A DNA stretch of 64,000 nt, taken from the NCBI GenBank assembly GCA_023653785.1, contig JAMKCH010011941.1, positions 85,868-149,867 on the forward strand. Reading direction: 5' to 3'. Position 1 is the first letter of the stretch, and each line of letters opens with the position of its first letter. This stretch comes from Ophioderma brevispina. Its lineage: Eukaryota > Echinodermata > Ophiuroidea > Amphilepidida > Ophiodermatidae. The notes beneath the pieces were generated by a model that was given only the letters and a program-made list of their open reading frames with translations, made no database searches and was not told the DNA's origin. Positions 12,200 to 21,632 of this stretch are shown piece after piece. Position numbers and translations under genes: made by a program.

Positions 12200-12519
12200 T
12201 TAAAAATGCTCTGACTTGTGCAGTTGGTAGAGATTTCGGGGAAATATTACACTTTCATATCACACTAATTTAAATGGGGACTGCAATATACAAAAATACT
12301 CTTAAAAAAAACAAAGTGTTAGAAGTAGTTGAAATTTACTGCAAGTGACATTTTGTACCTAAGGTATATCAATGCTGTGTATACTAAGGAAATTTTTATT
12401 CCTTCTTTTTCTTTCATGGTCTTATCTGATCTTGGCTGATGATGCTTGGTTCATTCCATTCTCCGCTATCATTCTTGGTGGTGAATTAGGTGATGATTTA
12501 TTTACAATTTTGCTTCAGA

Positions 12520-12815
12520 AGAAATTAATCATCTTGGATGGTATTCTGTCAGAGAGTCTAACTTTTACACCATTTTTAAGCTAGGATTAGTCCTACATGA
12601 GTGGACCTTTTTTCTTTTCTTCCAACATGCTCTAAAAGTGTGCTGTGACGGGTGAGAAAATTCCTTCATGGAGTACTATTCTGGCCTATCTGAGGAATTT
12701 TTTCACAGTTACCTTTACCTTTCACATATTTTGAAAGGAAAAGGCCACTCATGTTAGGACTAAACCTGGGTCTAAAGTTGACTCTTCTGACGAGAAACCA
12801 TCCATTGATTCTAGG
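12520..12815. mobile_element. Foldback element T
   Basis: A near-palindrome is centred near 12675. The left arm holds GGATGGTATTCTGTCAGAGA and TTAGTCCTACATGAGTGG. The right arm holds their inverted counterparts CCACTCATGTTAGGACTAA and GACGAGAAACCATCC. Arms are about 80-90 bp. Non-coding. Confidence 0.65.
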
Positions 12816-13610
12816 AAATCTGCTACTCGTTTTAATCAACATTTTTATTTATACTTTATTTTTTAAGTAATTTCACCAATGAGGTTCTTCTTTATATTTA
12901 CTTATATTGACTAATTTATACTTCTTACTGAAATTTTTTCATATGGGGTGGGAGGGATAGTGCAATATTTTCTCACATAAGGGGGGTCTAAACCAATCTC
13001 AAAATGCATTGCGCTGCACCTACTATACTTTACTTTTCTTTCACATTCACCTTAAGATATAATTCTAAAGAATTGTAAAAATAATGTGACCTTTGAAGAT
13101 CATATCAATAAATCCCTATTACTACTTCAGAGTGAGTTAGATTAATCGAACCAGTTCTGAAAAAAAAATAAAGATTCATTACCGGAATGATTGATATAAA
13201 TAAGCATTTTGTATTTTACTATGTGTGTTTACAAATTAAACGGCTTTCCTTGTAAGTTGGAAGATATGTCAAATCAGCGTTGCAAAAACATTCTGCACAT
13301 AGAATGTCTCTTCGCAAATGTCATTGGTGTCCCAGATAGAGCGGTAATGCGAATATAAAGTAATTCTTTGTTTTTGCAATGGTTAAATTCACTGAATTCA
13401 ATTTCAATGTTGGCGTTTTGGTATCAAAGGAAGCATTTGATCTCCTTCAATCTTTCCATGTCGCATAATGTGATTTTTCAGTGACGTCAAACACGCAAAA
13501 TCAATGGAACACATTTTCTAGCTTTTATGCATTACGACGGATCATTGTGACGTCAACAAGAGATGATTGTCTACCTAACTTCAAACTTCACATTATAGAA
13601 AGAGGAAACT
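12816..13610. other. No gene seen
   Basis: AT-rich, featureless apart from short T-rich runs and two TGACGTCA-like words near 13480 and 13550. Confidence 0.45.
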
Positions 13611-13611
13611 A

Positions 13612-13922
13612 AGAGAAGAGATCAGTAGCTTCGGAATTCGGCGAGGCACGCCCAGATGTGTGCCCATCTCTGGCTGGATTAATTTGAGAATCACTGTGTT
13701 TGGACACGATAAGAAGAAGAAGTAGCTTCCCACAATTCTTGCTTCCCATGAAGGTTTTTGTACAGTAGTCACGTGAATCGTTAGAGACGAAACTATCTTG
13801 AAATGCAAGTTTGTGATCAGTACTGTCAATTTAGCCATGTTTTCATCTGTACCGATTCACTCAGTACCATCAAACCTCCATTGGGAAGCAATGCATTTTG
13901 GGAAGCTTACTGATATCTTATT
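13612..13922. mobile_element. Inverted-repeat element N, copy 2
   Basis: The left end carries AGAGAAGAGATCAGTAGCTTC, and the right end the inverted counterpart GAAGCTTACTGATATCTT. Inside the arms lie CCCACAATTCTTGCTTCCCAT and its complement-like partner near 13885. About 85 bp containing a second GTAGCTTC is inserted or duplicated in the left arm, relative to the compact copy at 40226-40446. Confidence 0.6.
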
Positions 13923-14397
13923 ATTTGAATAGAAATAAAAATATTGAGGAACCAACTTTGGCATTTTCTGTTGTTGCTTATTCCTGTAGTTTGAAATGTG
14001 ATTCTTAAGTTGTCTAAAACCAGCTACTTTGAAAATAAGAGCATAGCAAATTCATACTGTTAGTGCATATGCAGAGAGTGTTTTTGAATCAATCTCACAA
14101 GCATTGCAAATAAACATATGTGACCTGCTCCCACTAAACCCGGATACAGTCGGAAAATTTTCATTTTGGAATAAGCGCAGATGTTGACAATGCGGGAAAC
14201 CAGCTTAAAATATGTCTCATGTAAACATTGCTCCTTTCTTTCTTTTGGTGTTCCATGACACAATTCAAAAAAATCAATATATCCTTGAAATTCTTTGTTT
14301 TTCATTGATTTTACACAAGTTTATTATTATTGACCTCTTTCTCCCAAAGTAAACTCTGGCGACTTTGTCCTGTTTTGTGGGAGCAAGTGTTCAAAAG

Positions 14398-14497
14398 AAG
14401 TTTAAGACCACAAGACATTTCATGATCCTGCAAAAAATTCCTTAAGTCACTGCACTTGGGGGTCAATGAATGTAAAGTCATGGTTTTTATAATGTGT
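14398..14497 (+). repeat. Dispersed repeat U, copy 1, split by a TTAA element
   Basis: AGAAGTTTAAGACCACAAGA and the following bases match 27655-27760 (AGAAGTTTAAGAAACCACAA). Both copies reach a GTGTTA word. In this copy the TTAA element at 14501 begins exactly there; in the other copy the sequence simply continues. That supports a TTAA-targeted insertion. Confidence 0.5.
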
Positions 14498-14500
14498 TAA

Positions 14501-14860
14501 AGGGTCCCGATCGCTAATAGCCGCCTCGTCCCCAGAAGCCACAGAATTTACCGGAATTGGTCAACATTTTGGTATCAGAATAAAGGCTAACTATTTTTCT
14601 CATTTACCCTGTGAAACTTTTGAGGGCCAAAGGATGTTTGGTTTGGAAGTTATGAGCGAAAATGTGCTTCATTTTTGGTTGACCAATTATTAATTTACAC
14701 ACGTGTACTCAATGGGGCTTACAAAATCCGTTTTTAGCTCTCGCATCAAACATAGGATTGAAATATCGGCACAAAACTTTACAGATGGGGTTTGGGCGTG
14801 AAGGCCAATCTATCAAGATTGAAACTTCATATCTTAAATCGGGGATCGGGCCATCCCCCT
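14501..14860 (-). mobile_element. TTAA-type MITE G, copy 1
   Basis: It is flanked by TTAA at 14497-14500 and 14861-14864. The termini are AGGGTCCCGATCGCTAATAG and CGGGGATCGGGCCATCCCCCT. The interior is the reverse complement of 44288-44634. Shared words include CATTTACCCTGTGAAAC, ACATCC-type words inverted as GGATGTTTGG, and CCCCATCTGTAAAGTTTTG inverted. The length is 360 bp. Non-coding. Confidence 0.85.
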
Positions 14861-14864
14861 TTAA

Positions 14865-15403
14865 GAAAAGGATTTTTTTTGGATCACATGACTTTGGAAG
14901 TCAAATTTCCAAAATTGTGTGCATTGTGGATGGACTCAAATGTCACTCAATACACCCTCTAGTGTATAGGCAAACAATTGGAAAAATAACACGGAAAACT
15001 TAAAAATGAGACAAATTGCAAAAATACATCTACATCACCAAAATTTATCAATTTATCCCAGCAAACGCTTTCTTTTTGTGCCTAAAATAACCATACGTGG
15101 TCATGCAACTTAATTTACAAATGGTTTTGAATTTGGATTTGTGAGAGATCTTGATGAGTTAGTGACTTTTGATTACTAACAACCTTCGAAAGCTGTGTTG
15201 GTATTAAGTACTTGTTCATCTCACAAATCAAGCCTTTTAAAAGTGCTCAATTTTTGCATAGTAGGGAGAAGTTTCACATTGCACCCTGTTAGAAAAACAG
15301 CACATAATTGTATGTCAACTGCAAGAATCGACGGGGAAAATCACCCTGTTCCCTCTGGAATCTCTACATTTCCACAATTTCTCCGACTGCACAGCCCATT
15401 TAT
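14865..15403. other. No gene seen
   Basis: Mixed composition. Frames at 14758-15003 and 15195-15455 start inside or beside a repeat and have no splice or composition support. Confidence 0.4.
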
Positions 15404-16593
15404 CTCCATCAGTAGCAGCATATTAAGCATTCCATTCGCGCAAAATGCAACGTGACACTACCAGAACATTGTTATGGCCTGTACGTGACCTGTAGCTCGG
15501 TAAATGATTGTCCCTGAGTGCATTTTTGAGTAGAATATAATAATGTGTTGTGCTAGTTTATAGAGACATATGGTTAAATTCTTCTATATTGTCATAACTT
15601 AGGTAATTAGGAGTAGAGCCGAGGTTTTGGGCATTGTTATTGGAACCAGTAAGAGAGTGTAATGTCGTATTGGATCCAACTGTAGTGGCTCGCAGATCAC
15701 ATTTTTTGGTTTATTTTGTTGAAAAATTTAATATAATGTATTTTCATGACCATGAGCCCAAGCAAGAAAAGCCGCCAGGTGACCTGATAATTATTGGTCA
15801 TTTGGGAAGTTAGAAAAGCACTTACCAATAATGGCACTGATATATAGCAAACCAAACCTGCCAACCTCCCCATGTTGCCAAAGGAATTATCCCTATTTTG
15901 AACTTTCCAAATTGCAAAAAATAGGGACATCCTGATTTCTGAAATTTGAAACAATCATGAAATAATTTGCAGTAAAGTCCCCGATATTTTCTGGACCTTG
16001 CAGCTCTTCCTGGCAGCTTTAAAAACACTAACCCCCAGTAACTTCAGGAGACTCACCACTATGTACTCCCTTAGAGGACCTAAATTGGATCAGAAAAATC
16101 CCCCAATCCATAAGGGATTTTTGCGATGAGGTGTTTCGCAGAACATACTATCTGATTTTGGGGTTCTCAATGTTGGCAGGTTTGTATATATCACACTAAT
16201 ATACAAAATCTGTAGTGTTGAAAAGGTGTTGAGATACTGTTACTGTTACTCGTGCTATCCTTGTCAAACACACATAGGTAAAACCCCTTGATCAGTGCCT
16301 ATCCTTTGACATACAGGGCTTGGTCGATCTTATACCATGGCAAACGGTTCCAGCACCTAAGACCGCTCGGCCACCTCCCCCTCCCTGGGGTGTGGTTCCA
16401 TTTGGTCAAGTACCCATTTGGGCCAGTCCACTTGGTTCTAATTGCATTTTGTCTGAAAAGGTGGACAGAATAACCTGGGGATTAAAACAAATTGGCGTTA
16501 TCAGTGGGCGTCTCCAAATCACCCCTTTTTGTTTCTTTATATTTTCTCACTAATGATAACTTCTAGTGAATCATACAGGACATTGGCTTTTGC
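15404..16593 (+). repeat. 1.2-kb tandem duplication, unit 1
   Basis: From CTCCATCAGTAGCAGCATAT to the CATTGGCTTTTGC junction, this unit is repeated as 16594-18645. The copies are close relatives and differ largely by one- or two-base indels. Unit 1 lacks the 887-bp insert found in unit 2. It contains inverted-repeat element V (15839-16192). No coding evidence. Confidence 0.9.
15839..16192. mobile_element. Inverted-repeat element V, copy in unit 1
   Basis: The left end includes ATATATAGCAAACC and AACCTGCCAAC. The right end is the inverted GTTGGCAGGTTTGTATAT. The interior is non-coding. The same element at 17914-18261 was carried along by the tandem duplication, so it predates it. Confidence 0.55.
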
Positions 16594-16861
16594 CTCCATC
16601 AGTAGCAGCATATTAAGCAATTCCATTTCGCAAAATGCAACGTGACACTACCAGAACATTGTTATGGCCTGTACGTGACCATTGTAGCTCGGTAAATGAA
16701 ATGTCCCTGAATGCATGTTGTATTGAATATAATAATGTGTGTGCTAGTTTATAGGTGACATATGGTTAAATTCTTTTATATACCTCATATATAGATCCCT
16801 GTCATCTGATTGGTTAAAAGTGGAGGCATAAATTCAACTAGCTTCAAGAATTGAACCAAAA

Positions 16862-16924
16862 ATGAACTATGCCCTGGGAAGAGCGGGCATAGTTCATGAA
16901 CTATGCCCGGGACACCTCTTCCCA
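16862..16924. promoter_or_regulatory. Palindrome cluster, lox-like arms
   Basis: The 13-mer ATGAACTATGCCC occurs three times: forward at 16862-16874, reverse complement at 16885-16897, and forward at 16896-16908. The first two form perfect 13-bp arms around a 10-bp spacer. The last two form a perfect 26-bp palindrome at 16884-16909. TGGGAAGAG (16875) and CTCTTCCCA (16916) add an outer inverted pair. It lies about 150 bp upstream of the recombinase-like ATG. A binding-site role is inference only. Confidence 0.6.
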
Positions 16925-17072
16925 GCTTAAAACGAACTTTTCATCCGTATTATGAGTGTACACATTGAAGCTGGTGTAAGAGATCGCATTTTGCATTTTG
17001 ACGGATATGCCGAACTGACAGTACGGAGTAAACAAAAATGTAGTGCAAGTCTGATCCAGGCTTGGCAAGGAA

Positions 17073-17359
17073 ATGGCTGAATCGCAGGACCTGTATTCAT
17101 GCTATGAGCTTGAAGATGATCTGAAAGGAATCAGAGATGCAGCTCATAGGGCTAATACCAAACGGCAGGTAAAATACACCGTGAAGATATTCGAGGATTA
17201 TAATTTGACACCGATAACGGCCATCTGCAGGCCGTGTAAAAGTTGCTGAATTCGGAGTTGTACGCATCTTGCCGACAAAAAAATGGCAAGAAGTCCATTA
17301 CGGTGATCCGTTTTGGACTCCAACATCACTTCCTCAACACAAGAAAGGTTGATTGCTAA
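17073..17359 (+). pseudogene. Crypton/DUF3504-like recombinase N-terminal fragment
   Basis: An ATG-started frame at 17073-17249 encodes 58 residues, including ANTKRQVKYTVKIFEDY. After a frame change the sequence reads GHLQAV, a stop, then LLNSELYASCRQKNG and ITVIRFGLQHHF, to 17359. This order resembles the N-terminal region of Crypton-derived tyrosine recombinase relatives (DUF3504 / KIAA1958-type proteins). There a T-x-x-x-x-K-x-F-x-x-[WY] helix precedes a conserved [FY]-x-x-x-R-x-x-x-G and IR-x-x-[IL]-x-R-x-[FL] block. One frameshift and one stop break it, and no catalytic domain follows. It is probably an internally deleted transposon or a captured exon. The family call is from memory of the motif pattern. 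Confidence 0.5.
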
Positions 17360-17499
17360 TTCTTCACAAGTTTTGGACCCTAAGTTACACAAAATTGTCA
17401 TGCATGCAATTGTTATACATAGGCCTGTGTTGGTATCCTGGCCTAGAATGTCCTTTTAACCAATCAGTTGACAAGAATCTATATATTCGGTATATAAAA

Positions 17500-17662
17500 C
17501 AAATATTGACTGCTTTTTATTCGGAGCATGGTTGAAACTATAGGCCCTCGGTGATCTCGAAACCATACCAGCCCCTCGGCTTACGCCTCGGGGCATAGTA
17601 TGGTTTCGAGATCACCTTGGGCCTATAGTTTCAACCATGCCCCTCATAGCAGTCAATATTTG
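17500..17662. repeat. Long perfect-type hairpin
   Basis: Outer arms CAAATATTGACTGCT (17500) and AGCAGTCAATATTTG (ending 17662) enclose nearly identical 43-bp inner arms. These run from GCATGGTTGAAACTATAGG to CGAAACCATAC (17526-17568), with the inverted copy at 17598-17640. The loop has its own small symmetric CCCCTCGG/CCTCGGGG block. It is a foldback module at the right end of the insertion. Confidence 0.8.
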
Positions 17663-17913
17663 TATACTATATTGTCATAACTTAGGTAATTAGGAGTAGA
17701 GCGAGGTTTGGGCATTGTTATTGGAACAAGGTAAGAGAGTGTAATGTCGTATTGGATCCAACTGTAGTGGCTCGAAGATCAAAATTTTTTGGTTTATTTT
17801 GAAAAATTTAAATATAATGTATTTTCATGACCATGAGCCCAAGCAAGCCGCCAGGTGACCTGATAATTATTTGTCATTTGGGAAGTTAGAAAAGCACTTA
17901 CCAATAATGGCAC

Positions 17914-18261
17914 TGATATATATGCAAACCTGCCAACCTTCCCTGTTTCAAAGGAATTATCCCTATTTTGAACTTTCCAAATTGCAAAAAATAGGGATAT
18001 CCTGATTTCTGAAATTTGAAACAAATCATGAAATAATTGCTAGTAAAGTCCCGAATATTTTCTGGACTCTTGAAGCTCTTCCTGCAGCTTTAAAAACACT
18101 AACCCCCAGTAACTTCAGGAGACTCTACCCCTATGTACTCCATTAGAGGCCCTAAAGTGGATCAGAAAAATCCCCCATCCATAAGGGATTTTGCGATGAG
18201 GTGTTCGCGACACATACATTCTGATTTTGGGGTTCTCAATGTTGGCAGGTTTGTATATATC
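17914..18261. mobile_element. Inverted-repeat element V, copy in unit 2
   Basis: Here the ends are better preserved than in unit 1: GATATATATGCAAACCTGCC and GTTGGCAGGTTTGTATATAT. Non-coding; duplicated with its host unit. Confidence 0.6.
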
Positions 18262-18695
18262 ACAACTAATATACAAAATCTGTAGTGTTGAAAAGGTTTG
18301 AGATACTGTTACTGTGCTATCCTTGTCAAAAAACATAGGTATACCCCTTGATCAGTGCCTATCCTTTGACATACAGGGCTTGGTCGATCTTATACCATGG
18401 CAACGGTTCAGCACCTAAGACCGCTCGGCCACCTCCCCCTCCACGGGGTGTGGTTCCATTTGGTCAAGTACCCATTTGGGCCAGTCCTACTTGGTTCTAT
18501 TGCATTTTGTCTGAAAAGGGGACAGAATAAATGGGGATTTAAACAAAATGGGAGTTAGCTAGTGGGCAGTTCTCCCAAATCAACCCCTTTTTGTTCTTTA
18601 TATTTTCTCACTAATGATACTTTCTAGTGAATCACGGACATTGCTTGCTCTACATCTGATACTTATTTGGCAAAACAGCAATCCTTTATTCTTAA

Positions 18696-18980
18696 AGGGC
18701 ATTTTCTGATTCCAACCATTGCATTTATTTATAGTTCACTTTGACATCCTTGAGAAGAGCTTATTTCCAAAATTTCAGTTCATTTTATTCTTGCATTTTG
18801 GTGCTATAAGGCAATGCTAGCTCCATCACAGTGTCCCAATAGGCCTCGTTTGAGAGACGATCAAATTGGCATGCAAGATTAGGCATACATGCAGTGCTGC
18901 GACTAACGGATCAGATGAAACATAAAATTAACTTTTTAGGCAAGTCGGGCGGACGATGCTGTGGATCATGAAATGCCCCT
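18696..18980 (-). mobile_element. TTAA-type MITE B, copy 1
   Basis: It is flanked by TTAA at 18692-18695 and 18981-18984. The right end reads GGATCATGAAATGCCCCT, the inverse of the AGGGGCATTTCGTGATCC start of copy 2. The length is 285 bp. The interior matches copies at 20438 and 41078 in reverse orientation. Confidence 0.8.
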
Positions 18981-18984
18981 TTAA

Positions 18985-20433
18985 AGCAACTTTGAGCACC
19001 TGCACAATACATTTGCTAATTTGCTCTCCTGTGGAGTGTCTGTTAATTTCAAGCGTTGCTTTTGTGACATCACGGAATGAAGCGCGAATGCCACAGTTCA
19101 TGAAACCACTTAGATAAGTTTGTCATTCGATTCTAACTCAGTTACTTTGTTTCTATATAACGCACTTAAAATATCAAATTTTCTGTGTGTACAGATCATG
19201 AGGACCCCTGAATTAGACCACATGGCTCACTGTTCCATTTCTCATACTAGACCTCATTTCCTGGCCCCGATGCAGTTTTATCATAACATTGTATTGCACA
19301 TCTATGTGCTAGGCAAATTGATATTTTTGTAACCACCACTACCAGTGACATCGAACGTCAGCCGTGCATACACGGCATAGGCAACGAGATGAGTTCGTAA
19401 TCAAACCAACTCCCGATTCGTAAACACTGAATGTTACCATTGCACAACTCGATGCATATTCTGTCAATACGTGATCCCATCGCAAATCTAACCATCATTT
19501 TGTGAATAACTGTATTGATCACGAGAAATGGACCGAAATAACGGGCATGTGCGCTGCTGTAGGAGAGAGGAGTGATAAAAGTACTTGAGTCATGTGCTGT
19601 AAAGGGTGTTACTAAGAAGGTAATTTTGACACTCTAAATATCACACTGGAGCTATTGCCAAGCCAGTTTATTTTTTAGGATGGTCCAAGTAAATGATTCC
19701 TTCCACTTGATGCAGACAAATGCTCTTTAAAAATTAGATATTTTGTGAGGGTAATATTCACATTTTGAAATCATGTTTGACCTTTTAGGGATTAATTGCA
19801 TCTTACACAGACCTAATCACATTTTACCATGTGGGCACAACTGGCTAATCTGATTGGCTAATTACATCATGTATTACTCTATTAATAACCAATCAGAGAC
19901 CTGGTAAGAAAAGCTTAAATATGAATACAGATGTATAGATCTATTTTGATTGGCTACATAGGTTATATAATGTTTTATTATGTAAAGCGTGCCTGTAGTC
20001 GGGATTTGGGTTTGGATTTTGATTTTTCAAAAGGGGAGGGGGGAGTTGAAAAATCTGTCAAGAATGCGATAAAATCACTTGTATATTGGTAGGAGGAATA
20101 TTTTGAAAAATCACTAGAAAGTATGATTAATCACCTTCTGTGCCCCCAAAATCACTTTTTGGGGAATTTTTTTCTCTATGTGCGATTGGAAGGGGGTCTT
20201 CACATTGCCGCAAATAGCTATCATTTTGTATTTACTTTAGTTGATGTGATGTACAGATTGTGATTCTGCTGCCTGATTGTTCAATTAATGCTCTTCCAAT
20301 TTGCTCTCTAGAATGAAAGATTACCTGTAGAAGTGAATGATAAAGTCAACAAAATAACGCTTTGCAATAAAATTACTTGTTGAAATGACTTTGTACATAA
20401 TTATCATCAACAATGGTATTTTGCAGCTGTATC
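18985..20433. other. No gene seen
   Basis: AT-rich. CpG-containing patches near 19340-19560 have no open frame on either strand. Words of the type CTGATTGGCTA recur near 19850-19960. Confidence 0.4.
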
Positions 20434-20437
20434 TTAA

Positions 20438-20775
20438 AGGGGCATTTCGTGATCCACAGCCTCGTCCCCCCGATTTACCTAAAATATGTTGAGATTTTTA
20501 TATCATCTGAACCGTTAGCCTTAGTAATCCATGTGTGCCGAATCTTACGTGCAAATTCGGTCGCATCTGTAAGAAATTCGCAAGTTTGTATTTTCTGTCC
20601 GTAAACAGACAGAAATTACAGCACAGTAGCCTATGGGACCGTGGGAAACGAGCAATTGCTCATAACACAAAACCGCAAGATCGGGATCAGCTCAAATTTT
20701 GAGAATAAGGTTTTCTCAAGGATATCTAGTGATCAATGAATAAAACAGAAGGTGCTGAAATCACGAAATGCACCT
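20438..20775 (+). mobile_element. TTAA-type MITE B, copy 2
   Basis: It is flanked by TTAA at 20434-20437 and 20776-20779. The termini are AGGGGCATTTCGTGATCC and ATCACGAAATGCACCT. The length is 338 bp, almost the same as the copy at 41078-41414. Non-coding. Confidence 0.85.
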
Positions 20776-20980
20776 TTAAGGAGATATTTGTAAATCGGAT
20801 CAAAGATAATTAAGAATGACAAAACTTTTAGCACTCCGTAGAGAATTCCTGGCAATTTTTTTTTTGTGGCAGTTACAGTGAGTATGTATGCCAAATTCAA
20901 CAACTCCTGACTGACAGACTTTACTGAAGCTGGCACGTATTAACTTAGCTTTCTGTTATCAATATACTTACTACAGCCAC

Positions 20981-21632
20981 TTTTTGTGTCGCCTGCCCTA
21001 AGGCAGGAAGACACATAGGGATCACTTTGTCCACTGTTGTGGATATCTGTTGTTGTTGTTGATGATCTGTTGTTGTGATAAAGGGTTAACATTTGCCTGT
21101 AATATCCACATACTTTGATGGATTTCAACCATTATCATGTTTTGAGGAGTCCCAAGTGTGGGAAAATATCGGATCCAAAACATGATAATGATAAAATTGG
21201 ATGATTTATGCCCAGTATTAATTGGTCTCACTATGAGTTTTAAAATATTAGGCTCGACTGCGTCTCGCCCAATATTTTTGCAAATCATAGCTCAACCAAT
21301 TAATTTGGGCTTAATCGATCCAATTTTATATCAAACTTGGGTCACAGGTGCAACTTGGCATCCCCATTTGTTGATGAGGTCAAAGGTCACAAACCAAGGT
21401 CAAAGGCCATGTGAGGTCAAGTTGTAAAATAGGCTGAAAATGTAAAAATTGACCTCATTTGAAAAGTTGAAGTTCAATTGGAGCCAAACTCGGTTTATGG
21501 AGCTTACATGCAAACCCTCATTTGTTTATGAGGTCAAAGGTCACATATCAAGGTCAAAGGTCATGTGAGGCCTATCATTAACAAACCGCGACAGCAGGCG
21601 ACACAAGCGGTCCGAGGACCGGTGTATTTTTA
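20981..21632 (+). mobile_element. GGTCA-rich element D, copy 1
   Basis: The left end is TTTTTGTGTCGCCTGCC. The right end holds the inverted GCAGGCGACACAAGC, then a small hairpin GGTCCGAGGACC, then TGTATTTTTA. The interior has TGTTGTTGTTGATG runs, GGTTAACATTTGCCTGTAAT, and several AGGTCAAAGGTCA words (for example 21379, 21531, 21551). It is non-coding. It is close to 34230-37190 but lacks that copy's two foldback inserts. It has its own insert near 21128-21336. Confidence 0.8.
21128..21336. mobile_element. Palindromic element E, copy 1, inside D
   Basis: The sequence ATAAAATTGGAT, GCCCAGTATTAATTGG and CTATGAGTTT is mirrored as AATCATAGCT, CCAATTAATTTGGGC and ATCCAATTTTAT. A smaller palindrome CATTATCATG / CATGATAATG precedes it. 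The other D copy has no such block at this position. A related palindrome lies at 61324-61483. Confidence 0.65.

Larger units (their letters stand above)
16781..17667 (+). mobile_element. 887-bp composite insertion with recombinase fragment
   Basis: It has two parts. The first is bounded by 33-bp inverted repeats matching at 30 of 33 positions: TATATAGATCCCTGTCATCT from 16788, and its counterpart ending at 17485. It holds a palindrome cluster (16862-16924) and a broken recombinase-like reading frame (17073-17359). The second is a long hairpin (17500-17662). The flanking TATA duplication and the empty site in unit 1 show the whole block is absent there. Whether it arrived in one event or two cannot be told. 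Confidence 0.75.
16594..18645 (+). repeat. 1.2-kb tandem duplication, unit 2 with insert
   Basis: Unit 2 is about 1165 bp without its insert. The insert, 16781-17667, interrupts a word that reads CTTCTATATTG in unit 1. TATA is repeated on both sides (16777-16780 and 17668-17671). The insertion therefore postdates the duplication, and unit 1 is its empty site. Confidence 0.9.
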
